A stretch of DNA of 64,000 bases from Pseudomonas sp. PIC25 (GCF_002286785.1 NZ_MUJY01000132.1:30291-94290), one strand, 5' to 3'; positions 35,234 through 45,710 are shown, counted from the stretch's first letter. Notes: generated by a model not told the origin, from the sequence alone. Program-made: numbers and translations.

Positions 35234-35779
35234 ATGAGCAGCCTGAGCGTCTACCACGAATCCAATCCCGAACTGCCGAACAAGGTCCTGACTCACGCCG
35301 AGGACATTGCCGCCACCCTTGCCGAGGTCGGCGTGCGCTTCGAGCGCTGGGAAGCCAGTGCGCCCATCGCCGCCGGCGCCAGCCAGGAGGAGGTAATCGC
35401 CGCCTACCGTCCGCAGATCGACAAGCTGATGCAGGAGCGCGGCTACGTCACCGTGGACGTGGTCAGTCTCACCGCCGATCATCCGCAGAGGGCCGAGCTG
35501 CGTGCCAAGTTCCTCGACGAGCATCGCCATGGCGAAGACGAGGTACGCTTCTTCGTCGCCGGTCGCGGTCTGTTCACCCTGCACATCGACAAGTATGTCT
35601 ACGCCGTGCTCTGCGAGAAGAACGACCTGATCTCGGTGCCGGCCGGCACCCGCCACTGGTTCGACATGGGCGAACACCCGCACTTTGTGGCGATTCGCCT
35701 GTTCAACAACCCGGAGGGCTGGGTCGCGCAGTTCACCGGTGACGACATCGCCAGCCGCTTCCCGCGCCTGGAAGACTGA
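35234..35779 (+). CDS. mtnD: Acireductone dioxygenase
   Basis: A 181-residue cupin enzyme that cleaves the acireductone intermediate of methionine salvage. The metal ligands His97, His99 and Glu103 (EHRHGEDE) and His141 (GTRHWFDMG) are all in place. With Fe2+ it yields the methionine precursor 2-keto-4-methylthiobutyrate; with Ni2+ an off-pathway reaction is known in the family. It precedes mtnC by 15 bp. Confidence 0.95.
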   Translation: MSSLSVYHESNPELPNKVLTHAEDIAATLAEVGVRFERWEASAPIAAGASQEEVIAAYRPQIDKLMQERGYVTVDVVSLTADHPQRAELRAKFLDEHRHGEDEVRFFVAGRGLFTLHIDKYVYAVLCEKNDLISVPAGTRHWFDMGEHPHFVAIRLFNNPEGWVAQFTGDDIASRFPRLED

Positions 35780-35794
35780 TTCGCGGGAGTTCGC

Positions 35795-36478
35795 ATGCCG
35801 ATCAAAGCCATTCTCACCGACATCGAAGGCACTACCAGTGCCGTCAGTTTCGTCTTCGACGTGCTCTTTCCCTATGCCGCCCGCCATTTGCCGGACTTCG
35901 TCCGCCAGCATGCCGCGGAGCCGGCCGTGGCCGCGCAACTGGACGCGGCCCGTGCCGAAGCCGGCGAGCCTGGCGCCGACGTCGAGCGGGTCATCGACAT
36001 TCTCCTCGGCTGGATCGCCGAAGACCGCAAGGCCACGCCGCTCAAGGCGCTGCAAGGCATGGTCTGGGAGCAGGGCTACCGTGCCGGGCAGCTCAAGGGG
36101 CATGTCTACCCGGATGCGGTGGAAGCCCTGAAGCACTGGCAAGAGGAGGGCTACCGCCTGTACGTCTATTCCTCCGGCTCGATCCAGGCGCAGAAGCTGA
36201 TCTTCGGCTGCTCGGACGCCGGGGACCTGTCGCCGCTGTTTTCCGGCTACTTCGACACGACCTCCGGGCCCAAGCGCGAGGCGGCGTCCTACGGGCGTAT
36301 TGCCGAGGCCATCGGGCTGGCGGCGGAAGACATTCTGTTCCTTTCGGACGTGGTGCAGGAACTGGACGCCGCCCGCGAAGCCGGCATGGCCACCTGCGGG
36401 CTGGCCCGGGAAGGCGGCGAGCTGGCGGGCCATCCGACCGTGGCCAGCTTTGCGGTGATCGACCCCGCCGGGTTCTGA
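35795..36478 (+). CDS. mtnC: Enolase-phosphatase E1
   Basis: A 227-residue HAD-superfamily enzyme that both enolises and dephosphorylates diketo-methylthiopentyl phosphate to acireductone. The HAD motif I is [15 protein letters not shown], with the Asp-x-Glu characteristic of this enzyme. Motif II is [12 protein letters not shown] and the C-terminal acidic motif is [17 protein letters not shown]. The start codon lies 15 bp after mtnD. Confidence 0.95.
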   Translation: MPIKAILTDIEGTTSAVSFVFDVLFPYAARHLPDFVRQHAAEPAVAAQLDAARAEAGEPGADVERVIDILLGWIAEDRKATPLKALQGMVWEQGYRAGQLKGHVYPDAVEALKHWQEEGYRLYVYSSGSIQAQKLIFGCSDAGDLSPLFSGYFDTTSGPKREAASYGRIAEAIGLAAEDILFLSDVVQELDAAREAGMATCGLAREGGELAGHPTVASFAVIDPAGF

Positions 36479-36550
36479 CTCCGGCCAGGGTGAACCCATC
36501 GCACCGAGTCGTATCCTATGAGAAGAGCCTTTCCTTGAAGGAGTCTTCCC

Positions 36551-36748
36551 ATGGATGCATTCGGTGGCCTGATTGGCCTGATTATCTTCGCCCTGGACGT
36601 CTGGGCGGTCATCAACGTGGTGCGCAGCAGTACCGACACCGGCAAGAAGGTGCTCTGGGTGCTGTTCATCGTCATCCTGCCGGTCGTCGGCCTGATCGTC
36701 TGGGCCCTGATGGGGCCGAGGTCGGTACAACCGGACCGGCTGCCCTGA
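36551..36748 (+). CDS. PLDc N-terminal (PLDN) domain small membrane protein
   Basis: A 65-residue protein with two hydrophobic segments (about 4-24 and 36-55). The pattern FALDVWAVINVVRSSTDTGKKVLWVLFIVILPVVG... is the stand-alone form of the phospholipase D-nuclease N-terminal domain. It is strongly similar in layout to the next small gene, 7 bp downstream. No enzyme activity is expected from this domain alone. Confidence 0.83.
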   Translation: MDAFGGLIGLIIFALDVWAVINVVRSSTDTGKKVLWVLFIVILPVVGLIVWALMGPRSVQPDRLP

Positions 36749-36755
36749 GGTCGCG

Positions 36756-36968
36756 GTGTTCGACGATGGAGGCGGGAGCGGGCTGCTGTTCTACGGTGCG
36801 ATCGGCCTGCTCCTGCTGGCGCTGCATCTCTGGGCTATCGTTCAGGTGGTCCGGAGCCGCTCCAGCCCGGGCATGAAGGCGCTGTGGATCGCCTTGCTGG
36901 TGCTCTTCCCGCTGCTTGGGGTGTTCAACTGGTTCTTGATGGGGCCGCGGGCCGAAGCTTCGTCATGA
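36756..36968 (+). CDS. Second PLDN-like small membrane protein
   Basis: A 70-residue protein with a GTG start (36756). Its topology and motif (LHLWAIVQVVRSRSSPGMKALWIALLVLFPLLGVFNWFLMGP) mirror the previous gene, suggesting tandem duplication. Both end in a WALMGPR/WFLMGPR type motif. Function unknown. Confidence 0.78.
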   Translation: MFDDGGGSGLLFYGAIGLLLLALHLWAIVQVVRSRSSPGMKALWIALLVLFPLLGVFNWFLMGPRAEASS

Positions 36969-36981
36969 CATCTGGTTCCCG

Positions 36982-37473
36982 CTAGATCAGCATCGTCTGT
37001 TCCGGCAGTGCCGCGCCTTCCAATCGCAGCAGCTGCGCCTTGCGCGGCAGGCCGCCGCCGAAGCCGGTCAGGCTGCCGTTGCTGCCGATCACCCGGTGGC
37101 AGGGAATGATCACCGCGATGGGGTTGGCGCCATTGGCGGCACCGACGGCGCGCACGGCTTTCGGCCGGCCGATGCAGCGGGCCAGCTCGGCATAGCTGCT
37201 GGTGCGGCCGAAGGGGATGTCCAGCAGGGCTGTCCATACGGCCCGTTGGAATTCGGTGCCGGCCGGGGCCAGGCGCAGTTCGAAGCGTCGCCGGCGGCCA
37301 GCGAAATATTCGTCGAGCTGGCGGCATACCTCATCCAACTGATCGCTGGCCGGCTGCCAGTCGTCGCTCAGCTCCCAAGGACTATGGGCGTCCATGTGCA
37401 GGCGGCGCAGGCCGGCGCCGTCGGCGGCCAGTAGCAGTTGGCCGATGGGGCTGTCGTGATAGCGGTAATACAT
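36982..37473 (-). CDS. ogt: Methylated-DNA-protein-cysteine methyltransferase
   Basis: A 163-residue O6-alkylguanine-DNA alkyltransferase. The suicide cysteine is Cys125 in IIPCHRVIG, preceded by [11 protein letters not shown], with the C-terminal [13 protein letters not shown]. The lack of an AdaA/AdaB extension and the size fit Ogt. Start at [11 protein letters not shown] (37473), 4 bp after the alkA stop, so the two repair genes form an operon for alkylation damage. Confidence 0.92.
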   Translation of the reverse strand: MYYRYHDSPIGQLLLAADGAGLRRLHMDAHSPWELSDDWQPASDQLDEVCRQLDEYFAGRRRRFELRLAPAGTEFQRAVWTALLDIPFGRTSSYAELARCIGRPKAVRAVGAANGANPIAVIIPCHRVIGSNGSLTGFGGGLPRKAQLLRLEGAALPEQTMLI

Positions 37474-37477
37474 GGCA

Positions 37478-38380
37478 TCAGGTCTCCGCGTAGCTTTGCC
37501 AGAGATAAACGGCGGCGTAGGCGCGCCAGGGGCGCCACGCCTGTGAGCGGGCCGCGAGCGTGCGGGCGTCGGTGCCGCCGAGGCCCCATACCGGCGCCTT
37601 GAGCAGGCCGAGGTCGGAGGCGGGGAAGGCATCCGTTTCGCCGAAGGCGCGCAGGGCGATGTACTCGGCCGTCCAGGGACCGATGCCGGGCAGGGCACAG
37701 AGCCGTTCGACCAGTGCAGCGGCACCGTCGTTCACATGCAGGGCGAGTTCGCCGTCGCGCACCGCCCGCGCCAGGCGGCGCAGGGTTTCCACCCGTTTGC
37801 CCGGCATGCCGATGCCTTCCAGCGGATCGTCGGCTATGGCGTCGGGGGTGGGGAACAGCCGCTGCGGTCCGTCCTCTTCCACATCGTCCAGGGGCTCGCC
37901 GAGCCGGCCGACCAGCCGGCCGACGATGGTGATCGCGGCTTTCACCGCCACTTGCTGACCGACGATGGCGCGCACCGCCTGCTCGAACGGATCGAAGGCC
38001 GTGGGCAGCCGCAGGCCCGGGTAGCGGGCGATCAGGGTGGCCAGCAGCGGGTCCTGGCCCAGGTGCGCGCCGATTGCCGCGGGGTCGGCATCCAGGTCGA
38101 ACATCCGCCGCACCCGCGCAATCAGCGGTTGCTCCAGGCCGGACAGCGACGGGCTGAAGGTCAGCTCCAGCACTGGGCGTTCGGCCAGCGGACGCACCCG
38201 CAGCCAGCCGCGCACGTCGCCCACGCGCACGCTGCGGCTGTAGCCATTCGCGGCCAGCCGCTCGACGCCGGGCAGCAGGCGAAGCTGGAAATGCTGGTGG
38301 AACTGCTTCCAGTCCCAGGGCTGTCGGTATGGCAGGTGCCAGCAGCGTGGCTGGACGGGGAGGGGCGCGAGGTCGTTCAT
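37478..38380 (-). CDS. alkA: DNA-3-methyladenine glycosylase II (AlkA-type)
   Basis: A 300-residue HhH-GPD DNA glycosylase. After an AlkA N-terminal domain comes [15 protein letters not shown], the helix-hairpin-helix [16 protein letters not shown], and the catalytic aspartate in [11 protein letters not shown] (Asp256). It excises alkylated bases. Start at [10 protein letters not shown]; the open frame runs further upstream without similarity. It is followed by ogt with a 4-bp gap. Confidence 0.9.
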   Translation of the reverse strand: MNDLAPLPVQPRCWHLPYRQPWDWKQFHQHFQLRLLPGVERLAANGYSRSVRVGDVRGWLRVRPLAERPVLELTFSPSLSGLEQPLIARVRRMFDLDADPAAIGAHLGQDPLLATLIARYPGLRLPTAFDPFEQAVRAIVGQQVAVKAAITIVGRLVGRLGEPLDDVEEDGPQRLFPTPDAIADDPLEGIGMPGKRVETLRRLARAVRDGELALHVNDGAAALVERLCALPGIGPWTAEYIALRAFGETDAFPASDLGLLKAPVWGLGGTDARTLAARSQAWRPWRAYAAVYLWQSYAET

Positions 38381-38648
38381 GGGCGCGACGATAGCGCTTG
38401 CGCGGTGGGTTGTCTTCCCGGAAACGACTTTCGAATCGACGCTCGCTGAAGGCCAGTTGCCGCTATTCCTGCGGCAGGGCGCGCCGCGTCCGGGCTGCGT
38501 GGCGCTGCGGGTCGAAACGCCATCATCCCGGGCGCGCAAGGTTCGACCTGTCATTCTCGCCGACGTAGAATGCGCGCCTTTCTTCGTGGGGCGGGCTTCG
38601 GCTACCGTCCATATCGCAGCCTTTTTTCAGGATCAGGGAGATTGACCC

Positions 38649-39509
<861 letters not shown>

Positions 39510-39522
39510 CGGTACGCCGCGC

Positions 39523-39560
39523 GGACATGAGCGCCCCGGTGCGCTCGTGTCCGGCCTTTT
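39523..39560 (+). terminator. Hairpin terminator after speE
   Basis: Arms GGACATGAGCGC and GCGCTCGTGTCC (one mismatch) flank a small loop 14 bp after the speE stop. The following CCGGCCTTTT supplies a short T-run, so it is a plausible rho-independent terminator. Confidence 0.6.
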
Positions 39561-39712
39561 GCGGCGGCAGCCGATATCCGTCACGCCGCCCGCCTTCGCC
39601 GGAATGAGCGGTATCCCACATCGCCGCTCCGCTTCTCGACAAAATTTTCACACCCCGTACGGGACACTCTGCGCCTCGGGCCGCTTCGGCTCGCTGGCAT
39701 TCAGAGCGCCCC

Positions 39713-40576
39713 ATGTCTTCACCGCAACGAACACGCAACTTCCGCCTGTTGCTCCTGCCGGTCCTCGGCCTGGTGCTGGGGCTGGGCGTGCTTGCCTGGC
39801 GCCACTGCTATCCGGTGACCCTGGCGGCCGGCTGGAGCCTGCGCGTTCTGCACGATGGCCTGGAGAAGGTCAGCGCGCTGGCCGAAGACGATGAAGGCGG
39901 GTTGTTCGTCAGCCAGGAACTACAGGATGGCAGGGGGCGCATCCTGCGGCTCCACGCCGACGGCTCGGTCGCTCATGTGCTGACCGGGCTGTCCAAGCCG
40001 GACGGCCTGGTGCGCTACCGCGGCGGTCTGGCGATCACCCAGGAGGGTGGCCGGCTGCCGTTGTTCTGGCTGAAAGGGGACCGCCTGACCACGCTGTTCA
40101 ACGGCGAGAATTTCGAAGGGGTCGCCAGCGACGGGAACTATCTCTATGCCATCGAGGACAAACCCAGCGGCCGCCTGTTGCGCTACGACCCGGACACGGA
40201 CGAAACCACCGTCCTGCGCGATGGCTTGATGGAAGGCGAAGGCGTCTCCATCTGCCCGGACGGGCGCGTGCTGTACGTCGAAAAGGGCAAGGGCCGGGTG
40301 CGCGAATGGCGGGCCGAGGGCAACGACCGGACCCTGGTCGAGGGCCTGAACCAGCCGGGCTTTCTGCTGTGCAGCGCCAGTGGCGTCTGGGTCAGCGAAG
40401 ACGCCACGCACATGGCGCGCCTGCTTTGGCTCGATACCGATGGGCAACTGCAGGTCGTGGCCGATCATCTGCGTTCCGCCCAGACCCTTCTCGAAGTCGC
40501 CCCGGACCGCTTCCTGCTGGCGGAGCAGGGCCGCAACCGCATTCTCGAAATCCAACGGACTCCCCAGGAAATCTGA
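39713..40576 (+). CDS. Periplasmic beta-propeller protein (SMP-30/gluconolactonase-like)
   Basis: A 287-residue protein with an N-terminal membrane/signal segment (about 10-30, LLLLPVLGLVLGLGVLAW). The rest shows repeated propeller-like units such as LYAIEDKPSGRLLRYDPDTDE, with metal-binding-type acidic residues seen in SMP-30 proteins. It directly precedes the LtaS-like gene (3 bp), so they probably form an operon. No substrate is evident. Confidence 0.75.
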   Translation: MSSPQRTRNFRLLLLPVLGLVLGLGVLAWRHCYPVTLAAGWSLRVLHDGLEKVSALAEDDEGGLFVSQELQDGRGRILRLHADGSVAHVLTGLSKPDGLVRYRGGLAITQEGGRLPLFWLKGDRLTTLFNGENFEGVASDGNYLYAIEDKPSGRLLRYDPDTDETTVLRDGLMEGEGVSICPDGRVLYVEKGKGRVREWRAEGNDRTLVEGLNQPGFLLCSASGVWVSEDATHMARLLWLDTDGQLQVVADHLRSAQTLLEVAPDRFLLAEQGRNRILEIQRTPQEI

Positions 40577-40579
40577 ACC

Positions 40580-42655
40580 ATGGCCCAGACGGACGCCACC
40601 GCTCATTCGCCCGCCCACCCCGGCCTGCGCAGCCACCTAGGCTTCATCCTGCTGAGTGCCACCGCCTTGCTGGTGCTGTACAGCCTGCTGCGCGGCATCC
40701 TGTTGATCTACAACCGCGAGCTGATCGGCGAGACGCCGGTCGCCACCTTCGTCGAGGCGTTCTTCACCGGGATGCGCTTCGACCTGCGGGTGGTGGTGTT
40801 CGCCTGCATACCGCTGCTGCTGTCGATCCTCAGCGCCCGCGCCATGGCTGCGCGGCAATTGCACCGGGTGTGGTTGACGGTATTTGCCAGCCTGACCTTC
40901 TTCCTCGGCCTGCTGGAGCTGGATTTTTACCGGGAGTTCCATCAACGCCTGAACAGCCTGGTGTTCCAGTACATCCAGGAAGATCCGAAGACCGTCCTCA
41001 GCATGCTCTGGTATGGCTTCCCGGTACTGCGCTATCTGCTCGCCTGGGCGCTCGTTACCTGGCTGCTGGCCAACGTGTTCAAAGCCCTCGACAACATGAG
41101 CCGCCCCGATCCGATGGTGACTCGCAAGGCCGCCGCGGCGAAACCGGTCGCCTGGTATTGGCGTTGCGCGGTGTTCTTCCTTTGCCTGGTGGTGGCCGTA
41201 GCCGCCGCCCGCGGGACGCTGCGCCAGGGACCGCCGCTGCGTTGGGGCGATGCCTTCACCACCGATTCGATGTTTGCCAACCAACTGGCGCTGAACGGCA
41301 CCCTGAGCCTGTACAGCGCGGCGAAAAGCCGTTTCTCCGAAGAGCGCGACAACATCTGGAAGGCGACCCAGCCGTCGGCGGAGGCGCGCCAGACCACCCG
41401 CGACCTGCTGCTGGTGCCGGACGACCGTCTGGTGGACGCCGATACCGCCGCGGTGCGTCGCGACTACAACCCGCCGGAGGCCGGCACCCTGCCGATCCGC
41501 AACGTGGTGGTGATCCTCATGGAAAGCTTCGCCGGCCACTATGTCGGCGCGCTGGGCAGCCGCGACGGCATCACCCCGTACTTCGACAGCTTGGCGAAGG
41601 AGGGCACGCTGTTCACCCGCTACTTCTCCAACGGCACCCACACCCATCAGGGCATGTTTGCCACCATGGCCTGCTTTCCCAACCTGCCGGGCTTCGAATA
41701 CCTGATGCAGAGCCCCGAAGGCACCCATAAATTCTCCGGGCTGCCGCAACTGCTCAGCGCACGGAAGTACAACGATCTCTATGTCTACAACGGCGATTTC
41801 GCCTGGGACAACCAGGCCGGCTTCTTCGGCAACCAGGGGATGACCACCTTCATCGGCCGTAACGACTACGTGAACCCGGTGTTCGCCGACCCCACCTGGG
41901 GCGTGTCCGACCAGGACATGTTCGACCGCGCCGCCGAAGAGCTGGCGCAGAAGGACCGCAGCAAACCCTTCTATGCCTTGCTGCAGACACTGTCCAACCA
42001 CACGCCCTACGCATTGCCGGATAAGCTGCCGGTGGCGCCTGTCACCGGCCATGGCTCGCTGGACCAGCACCTGACCGCCATGCGCTATTCCGACTGGGCC
42101 CTGGGTCAGTTCTTCGAGAAGGCGCGCAAGGCGCCGTACTTCAAGGACACCCTGTTCGTGATCGTTGGCGACCATGGTTTCGGCAGTAACGAGCAACTCA
42201 CCGAGATGGACCTTTACCGCTTCCATGTCCCGTTGTTGCTGATCGGGCCGGGCATCCAGGAAAAATTCGGCGACCGCCGCGACATCGTCGGCACCCAGGT
42301 GGACATCGTGCCCACCATCATGGGCCGCCTGGGCGGGGAGGTGCGTCACCAGTGCTGGGGCCGCGACCTGCTCAACCTGCCGGCCGACGACAAGGGCTTC
42401 GGCGTGATCAAGCCGTCCGGCAGCGACCAGACCGTGGCCTTCATCGACGATTCGCGCATCCTCGTGCAGCCGAAGGACATGCCGGCGCGCTACTACGAAT
42501 ACCAGTTGGGCGCGGACTCCAAGAGCCGGCGCATCGACGGTACGCCGGAGGCCGCCGCGCTGAAGAAGAGCCTCGAGGCCTTCCTGCAGACGGCGACCCA
42601 GAGCCTGCTCGATAACACCGCCGGGGTGGCGGACGGCAAGCCCGACAAGGATTGA
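40580..42655 (+). CDS. LTA synthase-family membrane sulfatase-like protein
   Basis: A 691-residue inner-membrane protein with about five N-terminal hydrophobic segments and a periplasmic sulfatase/alkaline-phosphatase-fold domain. Catalytic-domain motifs are VVVILMESFAGHYVG, NGTHTHQGMFATMACFP (which holds the likely catalytic threonine) and VIVGDHGFG. Gram-negative members are phosphoglycerol or phosphoethanolamine transferases acting on membrane glycans. The substrate here is unknown. It follows the propeller gene by 3 bp. Confidence 0.87.
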   Translation: MAQTDATAHSPAHPGLRSHLGFILLSATALLVLYSLLRGILLIYNRELIGETPVATFVEAFFTGMRFDLRVVVFACIPLLLSILSARAMAARQLHRVWLTVFASLTFFLGLLELDFYREFHQRLNSLVFQYIQEDPKTVLSMLWYGFPVLRYLLAWALVTWLLANVFKALDNMSRPDPMVTRKAAAAKPVAWYWRCAVFFLCLVVAVAAARGTLRQGPPLRWGDAFTTDSMFANQLALNGTLSLYSAAKSRFSEERDNIWKATQPSAEARQTTRDLLLVPDDRLVDADTAAVRRDYNPPEAGTLPIRNVVVILMESFAGHYVGALGSRDGITPYFDSLAKEGTLFTRYFSNGTHTHQGMFATMACFPNLPGFEYLMQSPEGTHKFSGLPQLLSARKYNDLYVYNGDFAWDNQAGFFGNQGMTTFIGRNDYVNPVFADPTWGVSDQDMFDRAAEELAQKDRSKPFYALLQTLSNHTPYALPDKLPVAPVTGHGSLDQHLTAMRYSDWALGQFFEKARKAPYFKDTLFVIVGDHGFGSNEQLTEMDLYRFHVPLLLIGPGIQEKFGDRRDIVGTQVDIVPTIMGRLGGEVRHQCWGRDLLNLPADDKGFGVIKPSGSDQTVAFIDDSRILVQPKDMPARYYEYQLGADSKSRRIDGTPEAAALKKSLEAFLQTATQSLLDNTAGVADGKPDKD

Positions 42656-42672
42656 TGCCGGGCCTGGCGGTC

Positions 42673-42936
42673 TCAGCCGCCGGACAGCGCAGCAACCAGC
42701 ATGACCTCCGCGCCGGCCGGCAGCGCGGCCCGCATGTCGCGCTCGATCTCGCCGTTGACGAACGCCTTGAAGTGCGGGCGCATGGCGCCCTGTTCGTCGA
42801 TGACGCGAAAGCGCAGGCCGGGATAGCGGGCGTCCAGTTCGACGAACAGCGCGGCCAGGGTCGGCGCGTCGGGCAGGTCCAGCTCGGCGGTCCCGCCGGT
42901 ATAGCTCTGCACGTGGGTGGGTAGCAGGATGCGCAT
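42673..42936 (-). CDS. ThiS/MoaD-like ubiquitin-fold protein
   Basis: An 87-residue beta-grasp protein ending in Gly-Gly (VAALSGG), which is the typical C terminus of sulfur-carrier proteins ThiS and MoaD. Its start overlaps the stop codon of the upstream BNR-repeat gene by an ATGA junction, so the two are coupled. No adenylating E1-like enzyme is adjacent, so a carrier role would depend on an unlinked partner. It could alternatively be a protein tag. Confidence 0.8.
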   Translation of the reverse strand: MRILLPTHVQSYTGGTAELDLPDAPTLAALFVELDARYPGLRFRVIDEQGAMRPHFKAFVNGEIERDMRAALPAGAEVMLVAALSGG

Positions 42937-44069
42937 CAGCTCACCTCGACGCTGTAGATTTCCGGCAGGTAGCGGGCCAGGCAGGTCCAGCTTTCGCCTT
43001 CGTCCGTGCTGCCCCAGACCTCGCCGCTGGTGGTACCGAAATAGACGCCGACCGGGTTGTGGCTGTCGGCGCTCATGGCCTGGCGCTTGACGGTGAACCA
43101 GGCCTGTTCGGCGGGCAGACCGCTGCCCAGCCGCTGCCAGGACGTTCCGCCATCCCGCGAACGGTAGACCGATGGCCGTCCCTGGGGCGATACCCGCGGC
43201 CAGACGTCGGTGGCGTCCATCGGGAAGACCCATAGGGTGTCGGGATCGCGTGGGTGCAGGGTGACCGGGAAGCCGATGTCATGGCGCACGCTGTCCGGCG
43301 TGGACAGGTTGGCGCCGATGTCGGTCCAGGTATCGCCCGGGCGGTCAAGGCGGAAGATGCCGCAGTGGTTCTGCTGGTAGAGCCGGTCCGGCGCCAGCGG
43401 GTGGAGCTGGACGCAGTGCGGATCGTGGCCGTACTCGTGGTAGCCGCCCGGTGGCGGCTCGGGCAGGAAGTCGGCGCGTACCCCGTGGTTGAGCGGTTGC
43501 CAGGAGGCGCCGCGGTCGCGGGATTCGAAGGTGCCGCCGCTGGACATACTGATATAGAGGTGGGTCGCATCGCGGGGATCGATCAGGACTGAGTGCAGCT
43601 TGGCGCCACCGGGCGGACCTTCCGCCGGATCGCCGGCCCAGTCGCGGTAGCGCGGGTGCTGGTTGAAGCCTTCCACGCCCTGCCAGGTGCGCCCGCCGTC
43701 GTCGCTGCGGAAAAGCCCCTGGGGCACGCTGCCGGCGTACCAGACGTCGGGTTCCGACGAATGGCCGGGGGTGAGCCAGAACACATGGTCGAGCACCCGG
43801 CCGTTCGGCTCGCTGGGAAATGCGGGCGGCGCCTCGGCCTCCTGCCAGGTCTGGCCGCCATCCGCGGAGCGGAACACCGTCGGGCCGAGGTGGCCGGTGC
43901 GGGCTGCGGCCAGCACCACGCCGGGATTGCGTGGGTCGGCGACGGCGTGGTGGACGATATGACCGAGAAAGTACGGGCCGGACAGGTCCCAGCGTTGACG
44001 TCCGGCGTCGCCGGCGAGTTTCCAGAGACCCTTGCGGGTTGCGATCCACAGGTCGACGGAGCGGGGCAT
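42936..44069 (-). CDS. BNR-repeat (sialidase/Vps10-like) beta-propeller protein
   Basis: A 377-residue protein with several Asp-box/BNR motifs: FRSADGGQTWQ, FRSDDGGRTWQ, FESRDRGASWQ, YRSRDGGTSWQ and GSTDEGESW. These fit a six- or seven-bladed propeller. No sialidase catalytic arginine triad is obvious, so glycosidase activity is doubtful. Start at MPRSVDLWIATRKGLW with GGAGG upstream. Translational coupling to the ThiS/MoaD-like gene is a recurrent arrangement and suggests a shared but undefined role. Confidence 0.8.
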   Translation of the reverse strand: MPRSVDLWIATRKGLWKLAGDAGRQRWDLSGPYFLGHIVHHAVADPRNPGVVLAAARTGHLGPTVFRSADGGQTWQEAEAPPAFPSEPNGRVLDHVFWLTPGHSSEPDVWYAGSVPQGLFRSDDGGRTWQGVEGFNQHPRYRDWAGDPAEGPPGGAKLHSVLIDPRDATHLYISMSSGGTFESRDRGASWQPLNHGVRADFLPEPPPGGYHEYGHDPHCVQLHPLAPDRLYQQNHCGIFRLDRPGDTWTDIGANLSTPDSVRHDIGFPVTLHPRDPDTLWVFPMDATDVWPRVSPQGRPSVYRSRDGGTSWQRLGSGLPAEQAWFTVKRQAMSADSHNPVGVYFGTTSGEVWGSTDEGESWTCLARYLPEIYSVEVS

Positions 44070-44449
44070 GCGGTATTCCTCCATGGCGTGGCCTGGCAGC
44101 AGTGTAGCCAACGGGAGCAAAGCCCTGGTTGGCGGTCGATACATAGTCGTTCGGCGAATGCCGGAATCGACAGGTGGCCAAGTGCCGCCTGTCGCCGGTT
44201 TTGTGACAGGGTGTTTTGCCGCTCGGCAGAGATCGGCCGATGGCGCTACCCTGAAAAGGACGGTGTCTTGGGCGGCATTCGCCTGCCCGACGTCATTCAC
44301 CGGTGCCGTTCCGGTATCGGCCTTGACCCTTCGGACGATCCTGTCCGAAACCCTGCGGCACGCCGAGTGCCTTGATGCCGCTGCGAGTGGTGCGGCGGCA
44401 AGACGATGAAAGCGGTAAATCCATCCATCGCCTGAGAGGAGGTCGCTTC
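44070..44449. other. 380-bp divergent intergenic region
   Basis: No gene is supported here. An open frame from 44372 runs into rraB, but its first 26 codons have no similarity and the RBS for rraB lies at the later ATG. A short inverted segment around 44186-44210 (CGCCTGTCGCCGG... GTGACAGGG) is the only structure I notice. Promoters for the BNR gene and rraB must lie here. Confidence 0.5.
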
Positions 44450-44791
44450 ATGAGTACAGCCTTCCACGATGATGTCAGCAGCAATGTTCTGCGCCGCATG
44501 AAAGAAGGTGGTTTCGACTTCGCCCGCGTCCATCCCATCGAGTTCTATGCCATCTTTCCCGACGAGGACCGGGCCCGGATGGCAGCGAAGAATTTTCGTG
44601 GGGAGTCGTTGAACGCCCAGGTGAGCGCCCGGGAGGACGGCGCCTGGCACCTTCAGGTCAGTAAAGTGATGTATGCCACCCACGCCGGGATCGACGATTT
44701 CGAGCAGGACCTCGAGTCGGTTGTCGCACCGCTTGGCGGCGTGCTGGACGGTTGGGGCGTGACTCAGGAAATCCTGATGCCGCGAACCTGA
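44450..44791 (+). CDS. rraB: RraB-like ribonuclease E inhibitor
   Basis: A 113-residue protein matching the RraB family: HPIEFYAIFPDEDRARMAA, VSAREDGAWHLQVSKVMYATH, and the C-terminal LESVVAPLGGVLDGWGV. RraB binds RNase E and alters its cleavage of mRNAs. Start at MSTAFHDDVSSN (44450) with GAGGAGG upstream. It is monocistronic here. Confidence 0.85.
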   Translation: MSTAFHDDVSSNVLRRMKEGGFDFARVHPIEFYAIFPDEDRARMAAKNFRGESLNAQVSAREDGAWHLQVSKVMYATHAGIDDFEQDLESVVAPLGGVLDGWGVTQEILMPRT

Positions 44792-44938
44792 CGCGCAGGA
44801 TGCGCGATCCGCACCTGGCAGGTCACCGGCCGGCAGGAGTGCCGGCCCGGTGAACGAAATCTCCCGTCGAATCGAACGTTCCCCGGCTACCCTCGGGCTC
44901 GGCATGAGCTTTGCCTTCCGTCTGACCGGAGGTAGTCC

Positions 44939-45649
44939 ATGACCGATATTCTGATAGTCACGCATGTCGATTATTGCCCGCCGGGGCATCTGGCCCGTGT
45001 GCTGGATATGCAGCAGCGAGCGTTCACCGTGGTGCGCGCCGACCTGGGGGAACTGGAGGCGATTGACCTCGACCGGCCCAAGGCCGTGGCGGTGATGGGC
45101 GGGCCGATGGGCGTCAACGATCCGCTACCTTGGATCGGGGCAGAAATCGCCGCGCTGCGGCACTTCATCCGGCGCGATATTCCCGTGATCGGCCATTGCC
45201 TCGGCGGTCAGCTCCTGGCCAAGGCGCTGGGCGCTTCGGTACACCGCATGCCCTACACCGAGATCGGCTGGCAGCCCCTGAGCCGGCGCGATCTGCCCGA
45301 GCAGAGCCCCTGGCTCGCCCATGCTCCGGGGGAGTTCCCGGTCTTCCAGTGGCACAGCGACACCTTCGGCCTGCCGGAGGATGCCCGCTGGCTGCTGTCC
45401 AGCCCCTGGTGCCCGAACCAGGGCTTCTCCTGGGGCGACAAGGTACTGGCGCTGCAAGGGCACCCGGAGGTGGACGAGGAACTGGTGCGTCTCTGGACCA
45501 CCGACTGGGCCCACCTGCTCGACGAAACCCAACCCAGCCAGCAGGGCCGACCCCACATGCTGCAGGATCTGGAAAACCGGGTGGCGGCGCAGATGCGGGT
45601 TGCCGAGGGCATCTATCGGCATTGGCTGGGGTTGGCGTTCGGTGGCTGA
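44939..45649 (+). CDS. Class I glutamine amidotransferase
   Basis: A 236-residue type 1 GATase. The nucleophile Cys87 lies in IGHCLGGQLLAKALG, and the His/Glu pair is supplied by LQGHPEVDEE. Stand-alone members hydrolyse glutamine-type amides or gamma-glutamyl bonds (as in gamma-glutamylputrescine hydrolase-like enzymes). The ATP-grasp operon begins 181 bp downstream, which contains its own regulatory signals. Whether this GATase belongs functionally to that operon is unproven. Confidence 0.87.
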   Translation: MTDILIVTHVDYCPPGHLARVLDMQQRAFTVVRADLGELEAIDLDRPKAVAVMGGPMGVNDPLPWIGAEIAALRHFIRRDIPVIGHCLGGQLLAKALGASVHRMPYTEIGWQPLSRRDLPEQSPWLAHAPGEFPVFQWHSDTFGLPEDARWLLSSPWCPNQGFSWGDKVLALQGHPEVDEELVRLWTTDWAHLLDETQPSQQGRPHMLQDLENRVAAQMRVAEGIYRHWLGLAFGG

Positions 45650-45710
45650 GCGGTTCCTGCGTAAAGGCTGCCGTAGGATGGGGCGTTGGCATTTACCGGC
45701 GAAGTGAAAG

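Noticed and set aside
42936..44069. Sialidase activity for the BNR protein
   Set aside because: Asp-boxes alone do not show sialidase function and the arginine triad is not recognisable.
44372..44449. Upstream extension of rraB
   Set aside because: The first 26 codons lack family similarity and the good ribosome-binding site belongs to the later ATG.
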